In this document: one piece after another, positions 53,230 through 62,529 of the stretch
Position numbering within the stretch: position 1 is the stretch's first letter
How the letters are laid out: every line of letters starts with the position of its first letter
Source: Flavipsychrobacter sp.
GTDB taxonomy: Bacteria > Bacteroidota > Bacteroidia > Chitinophagales > Chitinophagaceae
Reading direction: 5' to 3'
NCBI GenBank assembly: GCA_016786665.1
Contig: JAEUVZ010000019.1
Coordinates: forward strand, 62,001-126,000
DNA length: 64,000 nucleotides
The notes under the pieces: model-generated
What the model saw: the letters and a program-made list of their open reading frames with translations, nothing else
Database searches by the model: none
What the model was told of the DNA's origin: nothing
Program-made: the position numbers and the translations under genes

Positions 53230-54582
53230 ATGGATTATTTTATAAATTTACTTGACTACCTGTTACTGCCATTCTATTTGCTGATAATTTATATTATCGC
53301 ATTTATCTTCCGCGAACGGCGCTACCCGGTTGGTCATCCCTGGCGTAAGTATTTTATGCCCGGCCTCAGCCTTAAGATAGGTGGCGCTATCTTTATAGGG
53401 CTCATTTACCAGTATTATTATGGCGGGGGGGATACTTCCGAGTATTACCGGCACGCACAGATCGTGAACGACGCGTTCGATGAGTCGACCGGCAAATGGC
53501 TTTCCCTTGTTTTCCGGGTACCCAGCCCTTACGACTCAGAATATTACGAGTACACCCGGCAGATAATGGCCTGGTACGAGTCGCCGGCGGAGTACACCAT
53601 CGTGGCCATCACAGCCTTTATCAACATCCTGACCTTCAATACCTACCTGCCAACGGCGGTGGTTTTCGGTGTTATTTCCTTTACGGGCATGTGGGCGCTG
53701 TTCCGCACCTTCGCTTTAAAGTACCCTGCCTACCTGAAGTTTGTAGCCATATGTACGTTGTACATACCCAGCACCATCATGTGGGGTTCCGGTATCTTTA
53801 AGGACACAATCTGTATGTTCGGGCTGGGCTGGATGACCTATGGCGCTTTCCGCCTGCTGATACACCGGGATTTTACCACGCAGAACATTGTACTCACTAT
53901 CGTCAGCTTTTACCTGGTTGCGGTTATCAAGGTGTATATATTACTGGCGTTCATACCGGCGCTGGCCCTGTGGATATTGTTTACCTACTCGCACAATATC
54001 GCGAACAGCTCGGTGCGGCTGGCGGTGAAGACGTTCTTTATCATTTTTTCGGTGGGGGGCCTGGTGTACTTTTCCAGCGCGTTTTCCAAGAGCCTGGGGC
54101 GCTACTCGCTGCAAGAGGTGGCGCAGACATCTACTATAACCCGCGACTATATTAAGGGCGTATCGGGTGATGATGGCTCCGGTTATACGCTGGGCGATTT
54201 TGAACCCAGTATCGCCGGTATGCTGAAGAAGTTTCCGCTGGCGGTAAACGTAAGTTTGTTTCGTCCGTATATCTGGGAGACGCGTAAGCCCATACAGTTG
54301 CTGAATGCGGTAGAAGCGATGCTCTTTATGTGGGTAACTATAAAGGTGGTAGTGAGTGTAGGGCTGGGGCGTGTGTGGCGAACCATAAAGGCCGACCCAA
54401 CGATACAGTTCTGTCTCATTTTTGCGATTGTGTTTGCCTTCGCGGTAGGGATATCTTCGTACAACTTTGGTGCCTTGTCGCGGTACCGGATACCTTGCTT
54501 GCCGTTCTATGGCCTGGCGCTGGTGCTTGTTTATTACAAGAACAAGCCCATCACCAGCAACATATTCTCTTTCCGCTCTTAG
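53230..54582 (+). CDS. Multi-spanning membrane protein of the glycan locus
   Basis: A 450-residue integral protein with about eleven transmembrane helices. The loop GGGDTSEYYRHA near residue 65 has an acidic residue placed as in GT-C-type transferases or polymerases. A long extracytoplasmic segment (about 280-345) precedes the last helices. No family recognised with certainty. It is alone on the plus strand inside the locus and its stop codon overlaps that of the convergent glycosyltransferase gene. It may polymerise or modify the glycan at the outer face of the membrane (inference). Confidence 0.6.
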   Translation: MDYFINLLDYLLLPFYLLIIYIIAFIFRERRYPVGHPWRKYFMPGLSLKIGGAIFIGLIYQYYYGGGDTSEYYRHAQIVNDAFDESTGKWLSLVFRVPSPYDSEYYEYTRQIMAWYESPAEYTIVAITAFINILTFNTYLPTAVVFGVISFTGMWALFRTFALKYPAYLKFVAICTLYIPSTIMWGSGIFKDTICMFGLGWMTYGAFRLLIHRDFTTQNIVLTIVSFYLVAVIKVYILLAFIPALALWILFTYSHNIANSSVRLAVKTFFIIFSVGGLVYFSSAFSKSLGRYSLQEVAQTSTITRDYIKGVSGDDGSGYTLGDFEPSIAGMLKKFPLAVNVSLFRPYIWETRKPIQLLNAVEAMLFMWVTIKVVVSVGLGRVWRTIKADPTIQFCLIFAIVFAFAVGISSYNFGALSRYRIPCLPFYGLALVLVYYKNKPITSNIFSFRS

Positions 54583-55658
54583 CGGAACAAACCGAGAAAT
54601 CGTTCTTTCATTGATTGTGTGCTGTAGCCGGAAACCATCTTCTGACGTCCGGCGGCCCCCATCTTTTTGCGCACTTCGGTGTCTTTCATCAGTTGCAGCA
54701 GGTAGGTCTTCCATTCGGCGGGTGATGCCGCCAGGTACCCGTTTACGCCGGGTTCTATTATTTGCCGGTTCACTCCCACGGGTGATGCAACTGCGGGTAT
54801 GCCCAGCGCCAGGTATTGAATGAGCTTAAAGCCACATTTTCCTTCGCTCCAGGCATCGGGCGTGAGGGGCATAATGCCAATATCGGTATGCAGCAGGTCC
54901 TCAATTTCGGTATCCTCCCGCCAGGGTATGTACATTAAGGCGGGTATATCGTAATCGGGTTTTTTGTCTGCTATTACCAGCAGGGTGAAGTTCATTTCTG
55001 AATGAAGTTCTTTCAATACCGGAACCAGCGCATCCAGGAAGGGAAGGGTAGAATGGCTGCCCGTCCAGCCTATAATGATGCTGTCCGTGCGGTGTTCTTT
55101 TATCTTGCTGTGTCCCTGCTCTACATCTACACAGGTAGGCAGCAGCGTAACGTTGTTGTTGTGCTTAGCGGCGAAGGCTGCCAGGTATTCGTTGCCTGCT
55201 GTTACGGTAGCCGACCAGCGACAGATGTGTTTCACTTTCCAGTTAGCCTTTAGCAGAGAGGCTATTTTGTTCTGGCTGCTGGTATTGGGAATCCAGATAG
55301 CATCGTCGAAATCATAAATGACCTTCTTGCGCCAGAGTCGGGCGATGATCCATTCAAATATGGGAGGCCCCAGCGGTGCCGCCTCTCTGTGGATGAATAC
55401 ATGCGAATACTTGCGTACATCCCAAAGTGCGTTTTTGATACGACGGAGGTATCCCTTGAGTATGCCGGCTATTTTTTTCCCGCTGTTGCCTTCTTTATAG
55501 AGAACATCCCAGGTGGGCGCATCCAGGAAGGGGCTTATGGTATAAGGGATGCCCGCCTCTGCCAGGTAGGGCTCAAACAGCTCTACGCGGAAGCGCTGTG
55601 ATGGTGCACGGCGTTCCGGGTAAGGTACCAGGAAGAGTATGTTCGTTCTTTGAGGCAT
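54579..55658 (-). CDS. Glycosyltransferase family 4
   Basis: A 359-residue GT-B transferase. Start ILFLVPYPERRAPSQRFR, the DFDDAIW segment, donor-binding strand IIIGWTGSHSTLPFL, and the conserved end region GKCGFKLIQYLALGIPAVAS with the EX7E-like glutamate replaced by a short variant. It shares one base with the next glycosyltransferase gene upstream and converges with the membrane-protein gene. Confidence 0.83.
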   Translation of the reverse strand: MPQRTNILFLVPYPERRAPSQRFRVELFEPYLAEAGIPYTISPFLDAPTWDVLYKEGNSGKKIAGILKGYLRRIKNALWDVRKYSHVFIHREAAPLGPPIFEWIIARLWRKKVIYDFDDAIWIPNTSSQNKIASLLKANWKVKHICRWSATVTAGNEYLAAFAAKHNNNVTLLPTCVDVEQGHSKIKEHRTDSIIIGWTGSHSTLPFLDALVPVLKELHSEMNFTLLVIADKKPDYDIPALMYIPWREDTEIEDLLHTDIGIMPLTPDAWSEGKCGFKLIQYLALGIPAVASPVGVNRQIIEPGVNGYLAASPAEWKTYLLQLMKDTEVRKKMGAAGRQKMVSGYSTQSMKERFLGLFR

Positions 55659-56767
55659 TAATTCAGTTCTGCTAATATTTTTTCAAATTCCACTACAAAC
55701 TTTTCTGCGGGGAACTCCCGCATCACCCGTTGCCGGGCGGCGGTAGCGAACGACTTACGAAGCCCGGCATCGCCCGCCAGTTTCAAAATGGCTTCCGCCG
55801 CGGCCGGATAGTCGTGCAGCGGTACCAGGAAACCTGTTTCGCCATCAACAATTATTTCCTCCGGGCCGCCACACCTGGTAGCTATTAAAGCCGTGCCAAA
55901 GAAGGACGCTTCCAGGCACGTCATAGAAAAAGATTCCGATTCGGAAAAGTTGAGCACTATATCCGCATTTTTTACACCTTGTTCCACGCTGGGCGCGAAG
56001 GCGGTAAATGTTACTACCTGCTCCAGTCCCAGTTCTTTTACCCGGTTTTGCAATTGCTCTTTGTATTCCCGGTTCTTTTCCAGCCCCATGTCGCCACCTG
56101 AGAAGGTGAGGCGTATGGCGGGGTTGTTGCGGTAGGCTATCGCGAAAGCTTCCAGGCCGGCGTCCTGTCCTTTGCCCCGGATGTAGTTCCCCTGGAAGAG
56201 GATGTTTACCGTAGGGCCGGGTGTATACTCTTTAGGCGAAAGTTTCTCTTGCAGGTTTATAGGGTCGTAGATAAATGATGTGTTGGGGTGGGGCGGCAAC
56301 TGGCTCATCGCCACTTTCGATACGGTAATGACTTTATCGGAGTACCGCTGCGCGTAGGTGGTCCATAATTTTCGAAGTGGTGCCGGCCTGGACATGGGCA
56401 GGAACCGGACGTACGTTATCAGTTTGCCCGTGTAGCCCATTCGTTTCAGCATCACGCCCAGCAGGTTGTAGAAGTCGTTCATCTGCACTACATCTATCTG
56501 TTCCTGCTGCACGATTTTTTTAAGCAAGCGAGCATTTTTGTAGAGGGCCGGGAGGTAGGTAACCATGCTGGTCAGCGATTTGCGTATCTCTACCATCGGC
56601 AGCATGTGTACCTTAAAGCCTTTCTGTTCCAGGTAGGGGCGAAGGTTGCTTTGCTGTGGAAGCACGAACGAAAACTCATGGTTTCCCGATAACAGTTCCG
56701 CCTCGGTAACCGCACAATTGAACGCGCCCGTAAAAGCAATGGAACTGTCTACTATTAAAATTTTCAT
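55658..56767 (-). CDS. Glycosyltransferase family 4
   Basis: A 369-residue transferase starting MKILIVDSSIAFTGAF. Donor-binding features: NILFQGNYIRGKGQDAG in the middle and the EX7E motif in FSESESFSMTCLEASFFGTALIA. The product is one sugar step of the locus. ATG 56767 overlaps the stop of the upstream transferase by 4 nt and was chosen for that reason. Confidence 0.84.
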   Translation of the reverse strand: MKILIVDSSIAFTGAFNCAVTEAELLSGNHEFSFVLPQQSNLRPYLEQKGFKVHMLPMVEIRKSLTSMVTYLPALYKNARLLKKIVQQEQIDVVQMNDFYNLLGVMLKRMGYTGKLITYVRFLPMSRPAPLRKLWTTYAQRYSDKVITVSKVAMSQLPPHPNTSFIYDPINLQEKLSPKEYTPGPTVNILFQGNYIRGKGQDAGLEAFAIAYRNNPAIRLTFSGGDMGLEKNREYKEQLQNRVKELGLEQVVTFTAFAPSVEQGVKNADIVLNFSESESFSMTCLEASFFGTALIATRCGGPEEIIVDGETGFLVPLHDYPAAAEAILKLAGDAGLRKSFATAARQRVMREFPAEKFVVEFEKILAELN

Positions 56768-57975
56768 GGTGTTTTGTTTTCCACCACCTCTACCCATTTT
56801 TTCAGCATTTCATCGCGGGTAAAGCGGTTGGTCAGTTTTTCGAAATCCTCTTTTGTGGGTTTAGGTGCCTGCAGCCAATATACAATTTCTTTCGCCCAGG
56901 TATCAAATCGTTTTTCGTCTATTTTATCAAGCATTGGTAACAAGGAACCTATGCTGGTACGGTGCGCGTCTTCTGTTTGGGTGGTGAGGCCATGTATGTT
57001 CAGTATTTCGCGCGGGCCGGTATAGCAGTCGGTACTAACTACGGGCAAATCGCAGATGAGCGCTTCCGCAAACACATTGGGGAATCCCTCCCAGGAGGAG
57101 GACAGCGCGAATAACCGGCTGTGGCGATAGTACTTAAAGGCATTGTGCTGGTAGCCCATAAAGTATACGTCGGCATCGGTATCCCGTGGCGATTCCGTCC
57201 AGTCACAAACTTTCAGTCCCAGTTCGCCTGCCAGGTTTTCCAGGTAGCTTTTCAGTTCTCCCTGCCCCAGTATCATCAGCCGTGCATTTATCGTTCCCTT
57301 CACACGGGCCAGTATGCGCAGCAGGCTATCCTGCGCTTTGGATACGTGCAGTCTGCCCGAGGTAACGATAACGGGCCGGGAGAATATTTTTTGCTCTTCT
57401 TCGGTAAGCGGCTCCCTGCTTTGTGCTACTATGCGGTCGTTCTCATAGAAGTTGTAGATAGTACGCAGCCGGTTTCGGTCGAGGTTGAAGTAGCGGTGCA
57501 GTTCGTCCGCAAGAGCGGAGGAAACGCAAACTATCTCATCCGCTTTCCGGTACAGGAACGGAATCAGGATTTTTTTTCTCACCTTTCCGGCCCACCCGGC
57601 AATTACTTTATCGTAGGCTTTAGAGCCACGGATGCTCAGTACTACTTTTTCTTTTCCCCGGCTGAGCACATTGGCGTAATCAGGGCCTTCAAGGAAGCTG
57701 ATGGAGACATCTATGCGGCGTTCTTTCTTTAGTTCTTTCAGTTTCTTTATCCGGTATCGCCATGCGGATACTTTTGCCAGCCGCGAACTTTTTACGGGCG
57801 GGTCTATGAATAGGATGTCCTTACACGTTTCGTAGTAGCTGGTGCGGTCGGTACCGGAAATAATACAGAGGGTAACCCCGTAGCCCAGCTTTTCCAGGTA
57901 CAGGCTCAACAACGAGAAGGAGCGCTGTGCGCCACCTCCCCCCAGTTCAGACCCTATGATCAGTACGTTTTTCAT
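56764..57975 (-). CDS. Glycosyltransferase family 4
   Basis: A 403-residue GT-B transferase. N-terminal loop GSELGGGGAQRSFSLLS, central RPVIVTSGRLHVSKAQD and the C-terminal EX7E motif in SSWEGFPNVFAEALICDLPV. It follows the second amidotransferase by 1 nt and overlaps the next transferase by 4 nt, so these are one operon. Confidence 0.86.
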   Translation of the reverse strand: MKNVLIIGSELGGGGAQRSFSLLSLYLEKLGYGVTLCIISGTDRTSYYETCKDILFIDPPVKSSRLAKVSAWRYRIKKLKELKKERRIDVSISFLEGPDYANVLSRGKEKVVLSIRGSKAYDKVIAGWAGKVRKKILIPFLYRKADEIVCVSSALADELHRYFNLDRNRLRTIYNFYENDRIVAQSREPLTEEEQKIFSRPVIVTSGRLHVSKAQDSLLRILARVKGTINARLMILGQGELKSYLENLAGELGLKVCDWTESPRDTDADVYFMGYQHNAFKYYRHSRLFALSSSWEGFPNVFAEALICDLPVVSTDCYTGPREILNIHGLTTQTEDAHRTSIGSLLPMLDKIDEKRFDTWAKEIVYWLQAPKPTKEDFEKLTNRFTRDEMLKKWVEVVENKTP

Positions 57976-57976
57976 G

Positions 57977-59845
57977 TTAGAGTTTCGAGTGCCATTTATC
58001 CCACCACATCATAAAGCTGAGAATGCGCCACATTTTTTCGATGTTGTATTCTTTGCCGTGCTTTTTATTCCACTGGTACTTGCTGTACTCATTAAGTACT
58101 TCGGCGGAATGGAAAATGCCGGTTTTATCCAGCCTTGATTTATCAAAATAATGTGCGAATAATTCGTCCATATGCCGGGCGAACCATTTGAATATAGGTA
58201 TAGAGAAGCCTTGTTTAGGGCGGTTGTAATATTCTTCGGGTATGTACTGGCCCAGCACCTGGCGGAGTATCCACTTGCTCTGGCCATCCCGGTATTTGTA
58301 TTCAGCGGGCATTTGCAGCGCCAGTTCCACTATCCGGTGGTCCAGGAATGGCTCGCGGCCTTCAATACTGCTGTACATAGTTGCCCGGTCCATTTTTATG
58401 AGCAGGTCGTCGGGCAGATAGGTGGTCATGTCGTAGAACATCAATCCTTCCATATCTTCCGAGATAATCTCGCGGGTGTAGTTATCGGAGGGCCGCTGCT
58501 GTAGCATGCTATTCAGCTCCACCCCTGCCTGGTTGGCTATATGATTGTTGTAGAAGCTGCCCAGGTCGCGCGAGTCGAGTAGTTCCGACAGGGCCGCTAT
58601 CTTGTGTTCGGCGTTTCCGCGGTAGATTGATTGAGCCACGCGGCTTTTATACAGTGCGCGTGTTGCCTTTGCAAAGGGCGCCCGCACTATGTGGGGAACC
58701 GTATTGGCTTTTTTGAACAGGCGTACCGTGTCGGGGTAGCGGCCATAACCGCAGAAGAGTTCGTCGCCTCCCTCGCCCGAAAGGACCACTTTGATGCCGG
58801 CCTTTGCCGCCAGGCGCGACACGATAGCGGTGGGTATACCGGAGGAATCGGCAAAGGGTTCGTCGTATATATCGTAGAAGTGGCCCAGCATGTCATTCGC
58901 ATCGCCGGCATCCAGGGTGAATTCCGTGTGCCTGGTGCCGAGGTGCTCCGCTACCTTCCTGGCCATGTGGGCCTCGTTGTACCGGGCATCGTCAAAGCCG
59001 ATGGTGAAGGTGTGTATGTTGCCGTGATGCTTTTGCAGGATGGCGGTAACCAGGGAACTGTCAATGCCCCCGCTCAGGAATACACCTACGGGCACATCGG
59101 CTACCATCCTCAGGCTGAAAGCGTCTTTCATCAGGTGGTGCAGCCGCTCTTCCCATTCCCGGGCGTTGCCTTCCGGTATAGAGCTGCGGAATGCATCCGC
59201 TGGTTTCCAGTAGGCACCGGTAGTGGCTTCGCCACCGCGGTAGCAGAGGTAGTGCCCGGGCTCCAGTTTCTTTACTGCTTTGAATATCGTTTTGTCGGCA
59301 GAGATGTAGCCCAGGCGGAAGTATTCGTACACACTGTCGGGGTCTGTCTCTTTATTGTCCAGCACCGGTATAATGGTGCGTAGTTCGCTGCCGAATGCCA
59401 GCCCGTTTTCCAGCGTGTAGTAGAGTGGCTTTACCCCCATCCGGTCGCGGCAAAGGTACATGCTCCGCTCCCTGGTATTGTACACCGCGAAGGCGAACAT
59501 GCCGATGCATTTGTCCAGTGCTTTTAAGTTCCAGCAATGGAATGCTTTTATCAGTACTTCGGTATCGGAGTTGGTACTAAACGTGTAGCCTTTGTCGGTA
59601 AGTTGCCGGCGGATATCCTGGTAGTTGTAGATTTCTCCGTTATACACCAGCACCAGGTGCTCAAAATGGTAGGGCTGATTGGCGTGCTCCGACAGGTCGA
59701 TAATAGATAGCCGGTGGTGGGAGAGAGTGAAGTGCTCATCCTGGTAGTAGGCATGTGCGTCGGGCCCGCGATGGCGTATGGATTCCGCCCCCTCCTTTAC
59801 CGAGGTGGAATTATAGTTGGTAGTATAGCCGCTGAATCCACACAT
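57977..59845 (-). CDS. Asparagine synthase-type amidotransferase (second copy)
   Basis: A 622-residue amidotransferase paralogous to the one at 51266-53176. Cys2 (MCGFSGY) and the ATP loop FLSGGIDSS are intact. It is embedded between GT25 and GT4 genes with 1-20 nt spacing, which strongly ties it to glycan synthesis. Amidation of a uronic acid is a likely role; it could also be a true asparagine synthetase. Confidence 0.86.
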   Translation of the reverse strand: MCGFSGYTTNYNSTSVKEGAESIRHRGPDAHAYYQDEHFTLSHHRLSIIDLSEHANQPYHFEHLVLVYNGEIYNYQDIRRQLTDKGYTFSTNSDTEVLIKAFHCWNLKALDKCIGMFAFAVYNTRERSMYLCRDRMGVKPLYYTLENGLAFGSELRTIIPVLDNKETDPDSVYEYFRLGYISADKTIFKAVKKLEPGHYLCYRGGEATTGAYWKPADAFRSSIPEGNAREWEERLHHLMKDAFSLRMVADVPVGVFLSGGIDSSLVTAILQKHHGNIHTFTIGFDDARYNEAHMARKVAEHLGTRHTEFTLDAGDANDMLGHFYDIYDEPFADSSGIPTAIVSRLAAKAGIKVVLSGEGGDELFCGYGRYPDTVRLFKKANTVPHIVRAPFAKATRALYKSRVAQSIYRGNAEHKIAALSELLDSRDLGSFYNNHIANQAGVELNSMLQQRPSDNYTREIISEDMEGLMFYDMTTYLPDDLLIKMDRATMYSSIEGREPFLDHRIVELALQMPAEYKYRDGQSKWILRQVLGQYIPEEYYNRPKQGFSIPIFKWFARHMDELFAHYFDKSRLDKTGIFHSAEVLNEYSKYQWNKKHGKEYNIEKMWRILSFMMWWDKWHSKL

Positions 59846-59865
59846 TATGCAATTAAAATACTACG

Positions 59866-60654
59866 TTAGTTTTCGAGTATAATATTTTTGTGCCTGGCGG
59901 AGTAAGACGCCCGGCGTTTCTTAAATAAGTAGGTGAGTACCGGTATGTTCTGGTAGATGGTCCAGGTAATGATTTTTTTACCGATCATCTCAAGGGCATT
60001 CCGGGTATAGTTTATTTCCGAGCCGTGCTGGTAATTTTCCGTTACCGGCATGGGATACAGGCAGTTGAGGGTTTCAATGAGGCCGTGCTGTTGGTACACC
60101 TCCCATTCATCGGCCCGGCAGTGTATCTGCGCCGCGTGGAAATCTACGATGGCTGCCGCAATACTGCGCGGTATAATGTAAGCGCCCGCCCGCGCCAGGT
60201 TATTGGCGGCTGAGGGCTGGCAGATGTAATACTTTTCACCTGCTCCCTGTATGTCTTTCAAGCCGAGGACTTTTTTAAGGTACACCTTCTCATCGCGCAC
60301 GCCAAAGTAGGTGAGCAGTGTTATGGTATTCCTGTTCAGGAAGTGTTTCAGGGTTTCAAACATGGCGGGCATGTTCAGTTCCGTAATTAGTATGTCGTCT
60401 TCCAGTACCAGTGCGAATTCATGGTCGCTTTCCGCCAGCGCTTTATACGCTTTCAGGTGCGACAGCATACAGCCCAGTTCCGATTTGCTCAGTTCTATCT
60501 GCCGGCCCAGGGGCTGCTGCATAAAGCCGTCCGGCAAAGTATTGCCGTCAATCGCCCGGATGATTTCAAACGGAATACCCATCTGGCCGAGATGCTGCTC
60601 CATCGATTTTCTTCGCTGGACGCTGCGTTCCATGTTAATAACGTAAACTTTCAT
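59866..60654 (-). CDS. Glycosyltransferase family 25
   Basis: A 262-residue LPS-type transferase of family 25. The start KVYVINMERSVQRRKSMEQ, the FEIIRAIDG strand, SELGCMLSHLKAYK and the acidic ALVLEDDILI donor site are all typical. It adds a galactose or similar sugar in lipopolysaccharide-like glycans. Confidence 0.85.
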   Translation of the reverse strand: MKVYVINMERSVQRRKSMEQHLGQMGIPFEIIRAIDGNTLPDGFMQQPLGRQIELSKSELGCMLSHLKAYKALAESDHEFALVLEDDILITELNMPAMFETLKHFLNRNTITLLTYFGVRDEKVYLKKVLGLKDIQGAGEKYYICQPSAANNLARAGAYIIPRSIAAAIVDFHAAQIHCRADEWEVYQQHGLIETLNCLYPMPVTENYQHGSEINYTRNALEMIGKKIITWTIYQNIPVLTYLFKKRRASYSARHKNIILEN

Positions 60655-60673
60655 CTGAAATAAAATAGGTGTA

Positions 60674-62431
60674 TTATTCTTTTATTAGCTCGCTGTAAGC
60701 GAAAGACGAACTGAGCTGGCCGTTTTGCAGCTCATATATGCGGTTGCAGTACTTCAGTGAAGTATAGCGGTGCGCAATTATTATGATCGTCAGGTCTTCG
60801 CTTCCCAGGCGTTGTATGGCATTCGTAATCTCTTCTTCAGTTTGTGCGTCCAGCGCGGATGTCGCTTCGTCGAATACCAGCACTTTTGCGCCTTTATACA
60901 AAGCGCGTGCTATCGCTATCCGTTGCTTCTGCCCGCCCGACAGATTGTTGCCTCCTTCGTTCAGCACGGTATAGATACCCTCGGGCAGTTCCTTCACCAG
61001 GCTTTCCAGGCTGGACATCCGCAGTGCGTACCACAGTTTATCAAGGTCTACAGAATCGGCGTTTTCGCCAATGGCTACATTTTGCAGCAGGGAGGTATTC
61101 ATAATAAATACCTCCTGGCGCACGTAGCCCACTATCTTTCTCCATTCGGCGATGTTATTGCCGGTGAGCTCTTTGCCGTCTACATGTATGCTGCCGGAGG
61201 TGGGTTGCAAAAAGCCCAGTATGTTACTCACCAGTGTCGATTTTCCCGCCCCTGACTTTCCTATTATGCCTATTTTTTCTCCTTTCTCAATGCGCAGGCT
61301 GCAGTTTTCTATCACATTCCTGGTGTCCTGGCTGTAGCGGTACGATACGTTCCGGAAGGTGATGGCTTCCCGGAAGGGCATGGCGGGTATATCGCTGTCC
61401 GGCTCATACTCCATGTAAGCAAAGTCCGGGTCGTTCAGAATGAACTGGTTAGTATTTATGTTGTTGGCGGCTATTACGAAACGGTTGATAGAAGGGACGC
61501 TCCGGTACGCTACTATACCGAAAAGGCTGATGAGCGTTATTATCGCTTCGGTATTGCCTATAAAGTAAATGCCGTAGAGCATTATCAGCACTACGCAAAA
61601 GAATATCGCTACCTCTATAATACGGGTAGGTATAAACAGCATGAAATCCAGCTTCCCCTGGAAGATGCTGTACTTGCGGGCGGTGTCTTCAAAGTGGGCC
61701 TTAAAGTTCTGCTCCGTACCGGCTATTTTTATGTCGGTATATCCCAGTATCATTTCCTGCGCGCTTTCACGCAGTTTTATTTCGTTATTGCTCCGTTCCG
61801 TTCCTGCCTCTTTAATCATTTTCTTCACCCGCATGTAGAAGAAGCCCATGGCCGGTATTATTACACAAACCATTAGCAGGAACAGTTGCCAGTTGGCCCA
61901 GCAGAGGATGATAGCCGTGAGCCCGAAAACGATGGCCTCGTTAATAACTATGATAAGGGAAATGGCCGCGTAGCTGCATAGGTCTACCTGCATACTGGTC
62001 AGTTTTTGAATCCAGTGATTGGAAGAGTCTTTCTGCAACTCTGTGAGCGACCTGCGGTAGATATTGCGCAACACGTTCATAGAAGAGCTGACAAACAATC
62101 CTTCAACAAAGCGCACCTGCATTTTGTTGATGTACAGGCCAAAGAGGTTCTTGAGTATAATGAGCGCGGTAAATATACCCACGGAGAGCATCAGCAGGTG
62201 CTGCTTGTCGAGCCCCGCGAGGGCCGGTACCCGCGTGATGAAGGTATTATAAAAGGTATCGGAAAGCACCAGGCCTATGACCGGGATAACGGTGAACAAT
62301 CCCAGCAGGTCGGTAATGGAACTGATAAAAGTAAAGAACACCAGTACCCGGAAGCGTTTCCGCTGCTTAGGTGTGAAAATTCTCTGAAGTTTACTTACGG
62401 CACTAAAAATGCTGCCCCCTCTGGCGTTCAT
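60674..62431 (-). CDS. ABC transporter, fused membrane and ATPase domains (glycan flippase-like)
   Basis: A 585-residue half-transporter. Residues 1 to about 320 carry six transmembrane helices. Residues about 345-585 are the ATPase: Walker A GKSGAGKST, signature LSGGQKQRIAIA, Walker B VLVFDEATSALD and the H-loop IAHR. This arrangement is that of PglK/MsbA-type flippases moving lipid-linked sugars across the membrane, which fits the neighbours. Confidence 0.86.
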   Translation of the reverse strand: MNARGGSIFSAVSKLQRIFTPKQRKRFRVLVFFTFISSITDLLGLFTVIPVIGLVLSDTFYNTFITRVPALAGLDKQHLLMLSVGIFTALIILKNLFGLYINKMQVRFVEGLFVSSSMNVLRNIYRRSLTELQKDSSNHWIQKLTSMQVDLCSYAAISLIIVINEAIVFGLTAIILCWANWQLFLLMVCVIIPAMGFFYMRVKKMIKEAGTERSNNEIKLRESAQEMILGYTDIKIAGTEQNFKAHFEDTARKYSIFQGKLDFMLFIPTRIIEVAIFFCVVLIMLYGIYFIGNTEAIITLISLFGIVAYRSVPSINRFVIAANNINTNQFILNDPDFAYMEYEPDSDIPAMPFREAITFRNVSYRYSQDTRNVIENCSLRIEKGEKIGIIGKSGAGKSTLVSNILGFLQPTSGSIHVDGKELTGNNIAEWRKIVGYVRQEVFIMNTSLLQNVAIGENADSVDLDKLWYALRMSSLESLVKELPEGIYTVLNEGGNNLSGGQKQRIAIARALYKGAKVLVFDEATSALDAQTEEEITNAIQRLGSEDLTIIIIAHRYTSLKYCNRIYELQNGQLSSSFAYSELIKE

Positions 62432-62496
62432 TATCCCTTGTTCAGTTTAAGCTTTACAGCTATTGGTAAAAATAAAGCTTTGTTGTTATAAGTATG

Positions 62497-62527
62497 CCAA
62501 TAGCTCCTGCAGAACAGGAGCTATTGG
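62497..62527 (-). terminator. Hairpin just after the tyrosine kinase gene
   Basis: Perfect 13-bp stem (62497-62509 with 62515-62527) with a 5-nt loop, 2 nt after the kinase stop on the minus strand. The T tract is poor, so it may be a partial terminator or mRNA-stabilising hairpin. Confidence 0.55.
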
Positions 62528-62529
62528 GC

